A stretch of DNA of 64,000 nucleotides from positions 273,342 to 337,341 of the forward strand of contig NW_026971233.1 of the NCBI RefSeq assembly GCF_963678635.1. Direction: 5' to 3'. Within the stretch, counting starts at the first letter, position 1, and each line of letters opens with the position of its first letter. The DNA comes from Symsagittifera roscoffensis. Its lineage: Eukaryota > Xenacoelomorpha > Acoela > Convolutidae. Below the pieces are notes generated by a model that saw nothing but the letters and a program-made list of their open reading frames with translations, had not been told where the DNA came from and did no database searches. The position numbers and the translations under genes are program-made. Shown here one piece after another: positions 24,857 through 35,729 of this stretch.

Positions 24857-25244
24857 TTTGCATGCGATTTTTCAAGATTTCAGTCGTTGAAAATATACAG
24901 TGACTCATTAAAAAACTTTGGAGATGAGAGTACTTCACTCGTACCTTTAATTTCATCCATTTTGAAAACAAAACACAGAAACATTGTATCTATAGGACAA
25001 TATAAAACAAATTACAAGCTTAAAATGCCTGTTTTAAAGGTCTGCAGAAATCTTTTTTTTTTCGTCAGATTTAAAAAATTGTTTTGTTTCTCGCCTTAAG
25101 TTTTAGGATATGTTTTTGAAATTAACCCAGAACATTTTTCGAATTGTTCAAATGGTTTGTCCACATCGTGGAATGCAAGAAACGCGAGAGAGGTTTTGTT
25201 GCTTTCCCAAAAACTGTTTTCAATCATACTGCTACAGAGATTAG
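24857..25244 (+). CDS. Two exons of an unidentified gene (partial)
   Basis: Not recognised. An acceptor (ttattttgcag) precedes an exon of exactly 61 codons (24,857-25,039) that ends at AAAG followed by a GTCTGC donor. A 67-bp intron with acceptor aagttttag leads to a second exon (25,107-25,244) in the same phase, with 45 codons and a TAG stop. The second exon is cysteine-rich (C-P-H, C-C-F, N-C-F, Y-C-Y). Matching phase 0 on both sides, good splice sites and short intron length make this better than chance, but I could not join an upstream exon in phase. It may be a decayed host gene. Confidence 0.4.
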
Positions 25245-25341
25245 AGAACTTGTTAGTGGATATGAAACATTAAAACTTTTCCAAAGAATTTTCAAAAAAA
25301 AACAGAAAAAGTTTACCTAAAAACATAGTCGCTTTCAAAAA

Positions 25342-26172
25342 ATGATTTTAGATACCGTTTGTGTACTAGAGGTATCATTATTTTTTCTACATGGAGGGTG
25401 GATCAATTTTCAACCAATTTTTGCTTTTAAAAACACACTCGACTCGAACAATAAAGACTGCATAAACCAATTTTTTATCTTCAGACATAAGTTCTTCAAA
25501 TATGGATACTTTGTCATCTGTACATGTGAAAGGGTTGCTGAGCTCAGGATCCCATATATTGGTTCATGCCCAGTTGATCTCATAGTAATCAAAATTCATT
25601 AACTAATTCCAAGCATTGATAGAGAATAGAATTTGTTACATTCGCTCAGTATTAACACAACGACCGAACTCGGAAAAATCGAAATTGACGACTAGTTGAC
25701 CTCAAATTCATTAGTGTTGCGTGTTGTTCAGTTTCTCGTTCTAGCAAGTTGATTTTTGATGTATTTAGGGTCAACGAACGTGTTACCGATTTTAGGCCAG
25801 CAGCATAAATTCTCGTACTTGTTTTCCGCCTTAAATGCAATTGTAATCACAAAGCTGGGTCTCGAACCCCCAGACAACGTAATAAGAACTAATTTAGAGC
25901 CATTATCATCGTTTTTTTCCTGACAGTTGAGTAAGAGATATATTTGAGAGGGCTCAAGTTGATCCCAAATCTGCCCATTTGCACTCACTTCAAGGAATAA
26001 CTTAAAAGTAGTACAAGCCCTCCACGTCCAAAGGCTTCTTATTTTGTGTCTCTTAATTGACTGCTTCTCATTTTTATTCGGCTTTTCTGCGTTCGTTCAT
26101 TGCTTTGGCTTAGATATCATCATTTCCTTGGTCGCTCATTCCTGCGTGAGCTTCGAGCCACCTTTTTGCTCA
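25342..26172. repeat. Duplicated segment, copy without the Polinton (paralogous empty site)
   Basis: Aligns with 27,715-27,962 joined to 44,935-45,683, that is, with the two sides of the Polinton. Matching blocks before the joint: aaaaacacactcga, tatggatactttgtc, gttgctgag. The joint is at tgcccagttgatctca (about 25,567-25,582). After it come attcattaacta, attgatagagaata, gactagttgacctca, tttagggtcaacgaacg and cctgcgtgagcttcgagcca. Homology stops at about 26,172 (45,683 in the other copy). It shows the locus structure before insertion. No gene is evident. Confidence 0.85.
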
Positions 26173-26480
26173 AGATTTTTAGATGGCATTTGCGTTCTAT
26201 AGGTATCTTGATACGATAGCTGACCACAAGATGGCCTTTTTCTTTCAGATTGCAATTTTTATCTGAAACGACTCCAATATTACACTTCGAAAGTAGCCAT
26301 GTACCGCATCTAACCATTTGAGGTTCAGATGGTGGAAAGTACTGTTTCTAGCCCTTGATTCAATGGCTGTAGAGTTTATCCTTTTGATCCTCAATTATGA
26401 CCAAAGTTTTTCATAGGTTTTTTTGACGCTATTGGGTTCTTATGTCATCATAATTGCCCACTAGAGGTTTAACTCATTAG
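26173..26480. other. AT-rich DNA, nothing recognised
   Basis: One short minus-strand open stretch (26,120-26,317) has no motif. Confidence 0.35.
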
Positions 26481-26483
26481 AAA

Positions 26484-26580
26484 CAGCTCGGGGCTGTTAA
26501 ACTGGGAGTTGTTAAACTGTAAGGTAAACTGGGAGGTCTAACTTGGCAGGTAAACTGGGAGTTAAACTGGGAGGTGTCCT
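26484..26580. repeat. Minisatellite, unit around ggtaaactgggag
   Basis: About seven imperfect copies of a 12-16-bp unit (taaactgggagg and variants) in direct orientation. Local only. Confidence 0.75.
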
Positions 26581-27714
26581 TCTTCTGGGTAGAACAGACT
26601 AGTTCTAGTGAAAAACATCCAAAAAAGTCTTTCAAGTGCGTTTTCAGATATTAAAACCAGCCAACCGACTTTAGATGGTTGGATGACTGAGAAAAACTAA
26701 AAAAAATCACAAAAAAAAACAAACATAGCTGACTTAAACCCGAAAAGGGAATAAAAGTAAGAACAAATATCCAAATTGACAGTTATTTTTATTTATGGGC
26801 CAGTTTCCGCTTTACTCAAACAAACTTTGGAAAATTTGATTTGAAAAGGAACACCTGCTCTTTTAAACTGCATGAACACTATAGCAAAACAAATAACAAT
26901 TTCATATTATTGAAAACAGTTTATAATGGACAGTATTTACAAAAAATAACCAATCAGGAAATTAGCATTTACAAGGCAAACAAATTCTACGGTTGCGGAA
27001 ACTATCACTGCAAATTCAATCAAACAAAATTATACTTATTAATTTACGAAAGCATAAAAGTTTTCGTGGCTTAAGAAGGATTGCTTCAGCTTTATCAAAA
27101 AATATGTGAAAATGAATAGTAGTCACGAAAACGTTATGGAAAGGCAACCGCATCCTGTTTTGTAATAGATTTCATCGTGTTCAGCCAATAAACTCCCTGA
27201 AAATAGTCTTTTCAATGAAAAGCTAAGCTCGAAGCTAGAGTCGAGCGATGGTTAATGATTGCGCACTCAAATTTTTCTGTTTTGCACGATCGATCGAGAT
27301 AAAAAAGATGTAACTACTTGAAGAGAGTGAAATATTAAGCAATACTCGATGTTTTTTTCTGAGTTACTATGTGTCAAATATTCATTTTTTAAATTGTGAT
27401 TGGATGTGGGATTTGCAATGTGAGATTCTACGTTGCATTTTTATTTTTTTTTTGATACCAAATTTTTAATTTCATTTCTGAATAAAACAACAAAAAGCTT
27501 TCATTCACGTTTTGTAGAGATCAAACCAGATATTTCCTGATTATGATGAATTTTTTTGTTCTTTTATACTTATTCAAGAGTATCAGAAAATCTGTGACCC
27601 AAGCACAAACATCCGAGAGTTTGGAGAAAAATTTGGATTGGATGATTTGATTTAAAAAGTAAGTAAAAAAAGGTAAAAATTGATTTCACAATTAAATACA
27701 ACTAACAGACTTGA
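26581..27714. other. AT-rich DNA, no supported gene
   Basis: A plus-strand open stretch at 26,841-27,074 and a short one ending near 27,650 carry no recognised domain. Nothing else seen. Confidence 0.35.
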
Positions 27715-27962
27715 GTGTGGATCAATTTCCAACCATTTTCATCAATTAAAAACACACTCGATTCGAACCATGAACACTGCCTTACCCAATTTTATTAATG
27801 TACAATTAAATTATTGATTTTGGTAGAAAAACGGTTTCTCAATTTTTTTATCTTCAGATATAAATTATCCAAAAGTAACTCCAAATATGGATACTTTGTC
27901 TTCTGTACAGTTTATTGAAAGGTTTGCTGAGTTCAAAATTCCATTATTTTGGATCCTGCCCA
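27715..27962. repeat. Left flank of the Polinton: duplicated segment, interrupted copy
   Basis: Matches 25,395-25,572 with one extra block of about 60 bp. It ends with TGCCCA (27,957-27,962), the left copy of the target-site duplication. Confidence 0.8.
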
Positions 27963-28196
27963 AGTAGTATATGTTGGATGAATTCAGCCGGGGGGGGGGG
28001 GGGAAGACCCTCATGTATTAACATAGGCTATAGAGTATCCGGTCTTCACCCTATGTATTAACATAGGCTATAGATTTCCCAATGTATTAAGATGGGGAAT
28101 AGGTTTCCCAATGTAATAAGATACGAGGTTTCAGATGGTAAGTTTTTTTCGGCGCCCGAATTTCCCATGTATAGATTTCCCTATGTCTAAGAAATG
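27963..28196 (+). repeat. Left terminal inverted repeat of the Polinton
   Basis: Inverted match of 44,690-44,934. From the tip: gttggatgaattcagccg, a run of about 16 G, gtattaacataggctatag repeated twice, gcgcc block, tttccctatgtctaagaaat. It contains small palindromes (cctatgtattaacatagg). The right repeat carries a shorter C run and small indels. Confidence 0.95.
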
Positions 28197-28493
28197 CATT
28201 GTAGGGAATTAAGAACTCATTAGGGAATAGGATTCCTAATGCATTACGATGGTAGGTTTCAGATGGTAAGATGGTAAGTTTCAGATGGTTAGTTACAAAA
28301 AAATTTGGCACCCGAGTTTTTTGAGCTCAATTTTGCCAATTTTCCAGATTATAAATGTTTTCTTAATCAAAAAACAACATACATTTAACCCAAACGTAGC
28401 ATTTAAAAAGAATTTTTTTCAAAAAAAAAAAGATTAATTACAGAGAAAATGTATTAATTCACATCATCGTATACAATTTTACTACATAATCTC
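28197..28493. other. Subterminal spacer of the Polinton
   Basis: Short direct repeats of a gtttcagatggtaag word next to the inverted repeat, then an A-rich stretch before the polB stop. It should contain the polB 3' untranslated region on the minus strand. No clear AATAAA signal is placed. Confidence 0.5.
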
Positions 28494-30527
28494 TTACAAA
28501 TTCAGAGGTTTAGTATGTATTCCATCACATTCAACTTCCCGTTTAGGGTAAAAGTAGCTCAGTCCTTTTTTAGTTTGTTCATAGGTAGCGACTGCATGGT
28601 TAATCGTTTTAAATCCTCTATTCGTTGACTTCAAATTCACTAGTTCATCCAGTACTTGTCGATACTTCGCCATCGGTCCATCTACAGAGTCTTCTAATGC
28701 ACGTTTATTCAGACCTTTACTGCTAAACTTATACTTTTGACTTTTACTATCGTAACAGCAATAGAATTTACTACACAGGCATAACATTTCGGTGCATGTG
28801 AACTCCTCCTTGAACAATCCTGGTTCTTTCTGGTCAGGTTTCTTATGTTTAGAACAGCAAGTACGGGGAAAAATTGTTTTTGCATCTGCTCTGAAGTCGT
28901 CTCGACAGTCCTTGTTTCGCCGTTCAATCCATTCTGCTCGCGTGCTGGGAAGGATACAATCGTCTAAATCTTCTTCTGCCGAAGCCAAATAGAGGGAATC
29001 TGAATCCATTTCGAGTTCATCGAATTTGTTGACATCGCAAAATTTATTGAAAAAGTTATAATACAGCTCCAAAATTCTCAACTTGGCATACTGTAGTATA
29101 AAGAATCCTACTATAATTGGTTCACGATTCTCTATTGTAGATTTAACAAGTTCCACTTCATTCAAATCTTAAGCTACAATATTGAGTCTCTTGAAGAATT
29201 GGTTATTGATAGCTTTGTGGATTTTTTCGTCTCCAAGATATTTTGTCATTGTATGTTTTGATCTGTCCATTATTTGATAGCCATAGGAACTGTTTCCTAC
29301 AAGTTTCATTGTTTCGGCTACTACGCCAGATAATGCATTTTCATCGCCTGCTCGACTAGCATCAACAACAGACTGAACAAAACTGTTGAATACTTTACGC
29401 GGTGTGTATTGTACAAATCGATGAATTTTTGTACACTGTAGTCCAAGATCCAAGTAAAAGTTGAAAAGTGGTGTAATAAGTGTTCCGTTGCTTAACTTGA
29501 AGCTCGATATCAACATTCAGTGCGGTTGTTTTAACAAATCGTTTTCTTCCGCATATGTCTTCATATATTCACCAATATCGTTTCTTGAAACATCAATATT
29601 TTTGAAAATAGGTGGGAAATTGGAAAACTTCGCTTTAAGCTCATCTGGAACACTCAGATCGCATTGCACATAACGGAACATTGTTTCATTTCTAATGTTT
29701 TGCACTAGTGATTTGCCAGAAAGAGGTCTTTTGAAGGGAAAGTGAGTTCTAACATGATTTTTTACGTCTACATTGTTATTAAATTGATCCCACCAACTAC
29801 ACTCCCACATTCCTTCTATACTTCTATACAGTATCCTTTTCCCGATGTAATCTTTTCGAAGCTCATCTATTTCTCTTTTCTTGGTTCCTCGTTTGATATC
29901 ATCATCAGTTAGACTGGGTCTAGCTTCTTGACAAGGACAAAAATGGAAATAACATCCCATTGCTTCAAAGACAGTCTTACAATGGTTGCAATAACCATCA
30001 ACACTAAAGCAATCAATTGTTTTCTGTTTTCCTGTATTGTAGTAGCTCTCAGTTTTACATTCTGGTCTGGTAGCTTGAAAGTATGACATGACCATATTTT
30101 CAAATGTCCAATTTCGATTTTGCCTTGCCTTGAATTTTTGTGTTTCTTCATCGTAGTCTCATCTCGTATACAATCCTGTGGGCATATTCTGACACATAGA
30201 ATAAGGATAGAGTTGACTAGCATCAATCCCAACGATTGATTTACACAAATTGTTTGATTTTTGAATAAAGGTTTCATTTGCTACTGCTTTCCTTGTGAAA
30301 ACAATTGAGGAACCACCGGTCAAATCTTCCCGTATTTTTTCAAGCAAGTCACTATCATTCGAAAAGAATGGGTAAAACTTATAGTCGGTTGATTTGTGTA
30401 GACAGATATTGGCTAGATTCGGTAGTGTGCAGCCGAGCTTTAACGTATCTATCCCTTTGTCATGATAAAATTCAATCATTTTCTGCATAGCATCAAGGGT
30501 AGAAACAACATCCTTGTTGTTATACTA
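28494..30527 (-). pseudogene. polB: Polinton polB, palm and C-terminal part
   Basis: C-terminal two kilobases of the protein-primed B-family DNA polymerase that replicates Polintons. All three polymerase motifs are visible: motif A (GIDASQLYPYS, about 30,195-30,230), motif B (KLVGNSSYG, about 29,280-29,306) and motif C (MDSDSLY, about 28,988-29,009). A Cys-rich region follows motif C. The frame is continuous on the minus strand but carries four in-frame stops: TAG 30,525-30,527, TGA 30,159-30,161, TGA 29,517-29,519 and TAA 29,169-29,171. No frameshift falls in this stretch. The natural stop is at 28,494. The usual single polB gene extends upstream through the duplicated modules to about 36.5 kb. 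Confidence 0.92.
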
Positions 30528-30543
30528 CCGTAGAAAATCGCGA

Positions 30544-32013
30544 AGTGTTGTCATCTTTTCCTGTTCCCAGATAGATTTAAGGTAGTTGCAGTTTTCCAAT
30601 CCCGTAGGTGGTTTGGTTTTGAGACCGAAATTTTTTCAAGGCTTGCTCTTCAGTTATCCCAGTGTTAGGAAGTTTTTGATAATCATCAAACTCTTTATCG
30701 AGAGGGTTACTATTGTTCAGTTTGCTGTAGAAGTCATCATACGAGGGTAGTTGTTGTTCATGAAGCTTTTTCGGAGCATCAAACAACTCGTATGGAAAGT
30801 ATCCTTTCATCTCACTGGCTTTGTAAGCTTTTAGAAAAGAGTCTAAAGTAGTAGCTCCACCCAAAAATTTCATAATGTCCAGTAGCTGAACATCTCCAAA
30901 TTTGAAAGAAACAAAGTCGTTTGCTTTCTTGATAACTGAAGGTTCAATTTCTTTTTCGTTGATAAGGTAGGGAATGAGGTATGAGTTAATGAGGTTTATA
31001 TCATACCGATCACTGTTGAATCCAAATACTGGCAGAGTATTGGTGTATCTCTCTAGATGTTGCATCAAATCAATCAATTGATTTTTTTGAATCCTAAGAA
31101 AGTGAGTGGATGCGTTTGTTTCTTCCTCATTCTCGATACATTCATCTTCGTACTCTCTTGATTCACTCTTAGTGAAACTAACACGCTCAATAAGTATGCT
31201 GAAAATTGTGTGTAGTCGCTTTTTGATGTTATTTTCAGTTTCCAGAAATTTTGATCGCATTTCGGTTTTATTTTTTTCCGCTAACAATTCCAAGTTTGCC
31301 ACAAACTCAAAAATGAGGGATTGTGGATTTTTGTCACAAAAAAATATGGGTTTGTCAAGCAAATTGGATGAAATTGACACTGATAGGGGTTCATGCTTCC
31401 CGATCCAAGCTATTGTTTCGGTTGGTTTTAGTTCTTCGGATGGCACGCAAATTGATTCAAAGTCAAAAATTTGTACTCAATATTGAACCCATCCAGTTTT
31501 TCAAATTACGTCTCTCGTAGAGTATACATTTTTTGGGTAAATGTTTTTGATTCGATCTTTGCATCGTAGGAGATGCTTTTTGAAATTTTGAGATATATTG
31601 AAAAATGTATCGCAAGTTGGGCATCGGAAGCATTTGAAGAAGTTGTCGATGTTATTGACGTAAATACTGTGGTTGTTGTATCGTAGAAGTTTCACTGTGG
31701 TCTCGTATTTACCGATACTTCTCCGAGCTTATTCTCCCACGAAGTCTCCGTCTTCAATGTCGATATCGTAGAAAAAGATGTTTTTCTCTACTACTTCTTC
31801 AACTACTGGTAGATCATCCATCGAAACTCCGCGAAACTGTTTCGGATCACAACCCGATTTTTCCAGAATATCGTTAAAGATCTTGGAAGTGGATGTTTCA
31901 AGATTAGTGGTTCCATGTAAATGAACTGCAAGCGCTCGAAAAAAACACAAATTCTCGTTGTACGGATGTTTTGTGTTTTGATCAGAAACCAAACAATTAA
32001 CATGGTTATTCCT
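30544..32013 (-). pseudogene. polB exonuclease/zinc-finger module, copy 1
   Basis: 1,470-bp direct repeat, about 99% identical to 32,077-33,546. Read on the minus strand it encodes three parts. First is an N-terminal segment with an NENLCFFRALAVHLH block (about 31,992-31,729). Next is a zinc-finger-like segment (CFRCPTCDTFF...KKHLLRC, 31,695-31,501). Last is the 3'-5' exonuclease, with an FDFES Exo I motif (about 31,465) and a GFNSDRYDINLI Exo II-type motif (31,446-30,577). Two in-frame TGA codons separate finger and exonuclease, and the frame shifts before the palm (TAA at 30,577). A spacer of 63 bp made of short copies of tcatcttttcctgttcccag separates it from copy 2. Confidence 0.9.
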
Positions 32014-32076
32014 GTGTTGTCATCTTTTCCTGTTCCCAGATAGATTTAAGGTCATCTTTTCCTGTTCCCAGATAGA
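32014..32076. repeat. Micro-repeat at the module junction
   Basis: Consecutive partial copies of a 30-37-bp word (tcatcttttcctgttcccag core) that also opens each 1,470-bp module. It looks like the scar of replication slippage or template switching at the duplication joint. Confidence 0.85.
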
Positions 32077-33546
32077 AGTGTTGTCATCTTTTCCTGTTCC
32101 CAGATAGATTTAAGGTAGTTGCAGTTTTCCAATCCCGTAGGTGGTTTGGTTTTGTGACCGAAATTTTTTCAAGGCTTGCTCTTCAGTTATCCCAGTGTTA
32201 GGAAGTTTTTGATAATCATCAAACTCTTTATCGAGAGGGTTACTATTGTTCAGTTTGCTGTAGAAGTCATCATACGAGGGTAGTTGTTGTTCATGAAGCT
32301 TTTTCGGAGCATCAAACAACTCGTATGGAAAGTATCCTTTCATCTCACTGGCTTTGTAAGCTTTTAGAAAAGAGTCTAAAGTAGTAGCTCCACCCAAAAA
32401 TTTCATAATGTCCAGTAGCTGAACATCTCCAAATTTGAAAGAAACAAAGTCGTTTGCTTTCTTGATAACTGAAGGTTCAATTTCTTTTTCGTTGATAAGG
32501 TAGGGAATGAGGTATGAGTTAATGAGGTTTATATCATACCGATCACTGTTGAATCCAAATACTGGCAGAGTATTGGTGTATCTCTCTAGATGTTGCATCA
32601 AATCAATCAATTGATTTTTTTGAATCCTAAGAAAGTGAGTGGATGCGTTTGTTTCTTCCTCATTCTCGATACATTCATCTTCGTACTCTCTTGATTCACT
32701 CTTAGTGAAACTAACACGCTCAATAAGTATGCTGAAAATTGTGTGTAGTCGCTTTTTGATGTTATTTTCAGCTTCCAGAAATTTTGATCGCATTTCGGTT
32801 TTATTTTTTTCCGCTAACAATTCCAAGTTTGCCACAAACTCAAAAATGAGGGATTGTGGATTTTTGTCACACAAAAATATGGGTTTGTCAAGCAAATTGG
32901 ATGAAATTGACACTGATAGGGGTTAATGCTTCCCGATCCAAGTTATTGTTTCGGTTGGTTTTAGTTCTTCGGATGGCACGCAAATTGATTCAAAGTCAAA
33001 AATTTGTACTCAATATTGAACCCATCCAGTTTTTCAAATTACGTCTCTCGTAGAGTATACATTTTTTGGGTAAATGTTTTTGATTCGATCTTTGCATCGT
33101 AGGAGATGCTTTTTGAAATTTTGAGATATATTGAAAAATGTATCGCAAGTTGGGCATCGGAAGCATTTGAAGAAGTTGTCGATGTTATTGACGTAAATAC
33201 TGTGGTTGTTATATCGTAGAAGTTTCACTGTGGTCTCGTATTTACCGATACTTCTCCGAGCTTATTCTCCCACGAAGTCTCCGTCTTCAATGTCGATATC
33301 GTAGAAAAAGATGTTTTTCTCTACTACATCTTCAACTACTGGTAGATCATCCATCGAAACTCCGCGAAACTGTTTCGGATCACAACCCGATTTTTCCAGA
33401 ATATCGTTAAAGATCTTGGAAGTGGATGTTTCAAGATTAGTGGTTCCATGTAAATGAACTGCAAGCGCTCGAAACAAACACAAATTCTCGTTGTACGGAT
33501 GTTTTGTGTTTTGATCAGAAACCAAACAATTAACATGGTTATTCCT
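32077..33546 (-). pseudogene. polB exonuclease/zinc-finger module, copy 2
   Basis: Direct duplicate of 30,544-32,013 with about ten substitutions (for example in the triplet encoding residue V or E near 33,330). It holds the same three segments: N-terminal block (33,720-33,262, here continuous with the upstream segment), zinc finger (33,228-33,034) and exonuclease (32,913-32,110). It has the same two internal TGA codons, so the stops predate the duplication. This copy, not copy 1, joins directly to the upstream polB sequence. Confidence 0.9.
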
Positions 33547-33572
33547 CAGAAGTGGTTCGGGAATCACTGAAT

Positions 33573-34650
33573 CTGGACATCCCATGGGTACGTTTTTCAG
33601 TAAGGCTGCAAAAATAGTCACATTAGTGATCAACTTGATTGTCCATTTCGCATTTTGTCTCTCTTGTGTACAAATTTCAATGATATCTTGCTTATTGACC
33701 TTGTTTTGTATAGTTGTCAAGTCTGATTTAGTACAAGTAGTATAGATTTATCAAAGAGTGTGTTATTTTCAAGAGCGTAGAAATAACGATATTCGCTTGT
33801 TTCTATATTACGTAACACAAATCCCAAGGCAATGTTGATTTTTGCTGCACAATCAAGTTTTCAAAGACTTGATCCATTTTTTCATTAACTAGATTAGGAT
33901 CTAGTTTTGAAAGTTGAAAATTGAATACTTTGTGGCGTCCATTCTCCATCTCAGTATCTGTCAAGAAGTGTTGACAGGCATTCAACTCATCTTCTAGCTG
34001 ATCACTATCCTCCTCGTTTTTCAAGATTTTATTCAAATCAGCAACAGAATCACTCGTTTTTTTTCGCTTTCATTCCGTGATCCTTCTTGCGATGCTGTTG
34101 AAGTGAATAATAGCTTGGAAATTCTTTCTCACACGATACACACTTTGTTGACTTTAGGTTTGACTTTACGTGCTTCTTGCTCGTATGGAAATTCATTTCT
34201 TGCTGGTTGTATGTACAAACTACATTCCGGACAAGAAATAACTCCTCGCACACAACTCTTTCGATGTCGCGCAGCATTTATACGAACATACATCTTACTA
34301 CAGTCCTCGCATTTCTTTTTCTCATTCCTGTTGAGTGCTGGCATCTGAAAAAAAGTAGGATATTTAGTTTGTATCAAAATAAATGAAAGTAAGTGGTACC
34401 TACAAAATTGGGAGATTTAAAAAATCCCAAAAAATATTCGATTATTTATACTTACTTTGATTAGTTCAAATTTATTGAAATTTACCTCAAGTAGTTATAC
34501 AAAGTATAGAGCAGTTGCTTTTAACGTAAAGAAGATCAGAATAAAATGCGTTTTATTTACTTTTACTTAGAGAAAATCAACCAATCAGAGTTGAGTATTT
34601 TTTTATTAACACTGTTTGTTGGAAATCAACCAATCAGAATCATTGATTTC
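33573..34650 (-). repeat. polB 5' module, copy 1 of 3 (1,078 bp)
   Basis: Tandem direct repeat with 34,651-35,729 and 35,730-36,808. On the minus strand it contains upstream AT-rich DNA with two inverted CCAAT boxes, a start near 34,345-34,377, zinc-finger coding sequence (KKCEDCSKMY, CPECSL, then in a shifted frame CVSCEKEF...HRKKDH), an acidic segment (NKILKNEEDSDQLEDELNAC) and the LRNIET...SILLCTKSD segment. It lacks one base near 33,736 compared with the other copies, which breaks the frame into the downstream polB part. Confidence 0.9.
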
Positions 34651-35729
34651 CTGGACATCCCATGGGTACGTTTTTCAGTAAGGCTGCAAAAATGGTCACA
34701 TTATTGATCAACTTGATTGTCCATTTCGCATTTTGTCTCTCTTGTGTACAAATTTCAATGATATCTTGCTTATTGACCTTGTTTTGTATAGTTGTCAAGT
34801 CTGATTTAGTACAAAGTAGTATAGATTTATCAAAGAGTGTGTTATTTTCAAGAGCGTACAAATAACGATATTCGCCTGTTTCTATATTACGTAACACAAA
34901 TCCCATGGCAATGTTGATTTTTGCTGCACAATCAAGTTTTCAAAGACTTGATCCATTTTTTCATTAACTAGATTAGGATCTAGTTTTGAAAGTTGAAAAT
35001 TGAATACTTTGTGGCGTCCATTCTCCATCTCATTATCTGTCAAGAAGTGTTGACAGGCATTCAACTCATCTTGTAGCTGATCACTATCCTCCTCGTTTTT
35101 CAAGATTTTATTCAAATCAGCAACAGAATCACTCGTTTTTTTTCGCTTTCATTCCGTGATCCTTCTTGCGATGCTGTTGAAGTGAATAATAGCTTGGAAA
35201 TTCTTTCTCACACGATACACACTTTGTTGACTTTAGGTTTGACTTTACGTGCTTCTCGCTCGTATGGAAATTCATTTCTTGCTGGTTGTATGTACAAACT
35301 ACATTCCGGACAAGAAATAACTCCTCGCACACAACTCTTTCGATGTCGCGCAGCATTTATACGAACATACATCTTACTACAGTCCTCGCATTTCTTTTTC
35401 TCATTCCTGTTGAGTGCTGGCATCTGAAAAAAAGTAGGATATTTAGTGTGTATCAAAATAAATGAAAGTACGTGGTACCTACAAAATTGAAAGATTTAAA
35501 AAGTCCCAAAAATTATTCGATTATTTATACTTACTTTGATTAGTTCAAATTTATTGAAATTTACCTCAAGTAGTTATACAAAGTATAGAGCAGTTGCTTT
35601 TAACGTAAAGAAGATCAGAATAAAATGCGTTTTATTTACTTTTACTTAGAGAAAATCAAATAATCAGAGTTGAGTATTCTTTTATTAACACTGTTTGTTG
35701 GAAATCAACCAATCAGAATCATTGATTTC
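34651..35729 (-). repeat. polB 5' module, copy 2 of 3 (1,079 bp)
   Basis: Same content as copies 1 and 3, differing at a handful of bases. Coding pieces are 35,456-35,208, 35,356-35,129, 35,115-34,882 and 34,906-34,640. The frame change inside the first zinc-finger segment is present in all three copies, so it was fixed before amplification (or it is real and bridged by an unrecognised mechanism). This copy ends in promoter DNA of copy 1 rather than in polB. Confidence 0.9.

Noticed and set aside
25845-25880. tRNA-like B box (ggttcgagacc on the minus strand)
   Set aside because: T-arm pairing fails at two positions and no acceptor stem, D arm or A box lies at the right distance. The duplicated copy at 45.2 kb lacks the second half.
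22830-27074. Similarity of 22,960-23,000, 26,865-26,890 and 42,325-42,350 (actatagcaaaa word) as a Polinton integrase remnant
   Set aside because: The shared stretch is about 30 bp in AT-rich DNA, and no other integrase landmark is found around the first two.
28494-31700. Reassigned TGA codons (alternative genetic code) because several polB stops are TGA
   Set aside because: TAG and TAA stops also interrupt polB, the plus-strand genes have frameshifts, and the intact protease gives no support for a different code.
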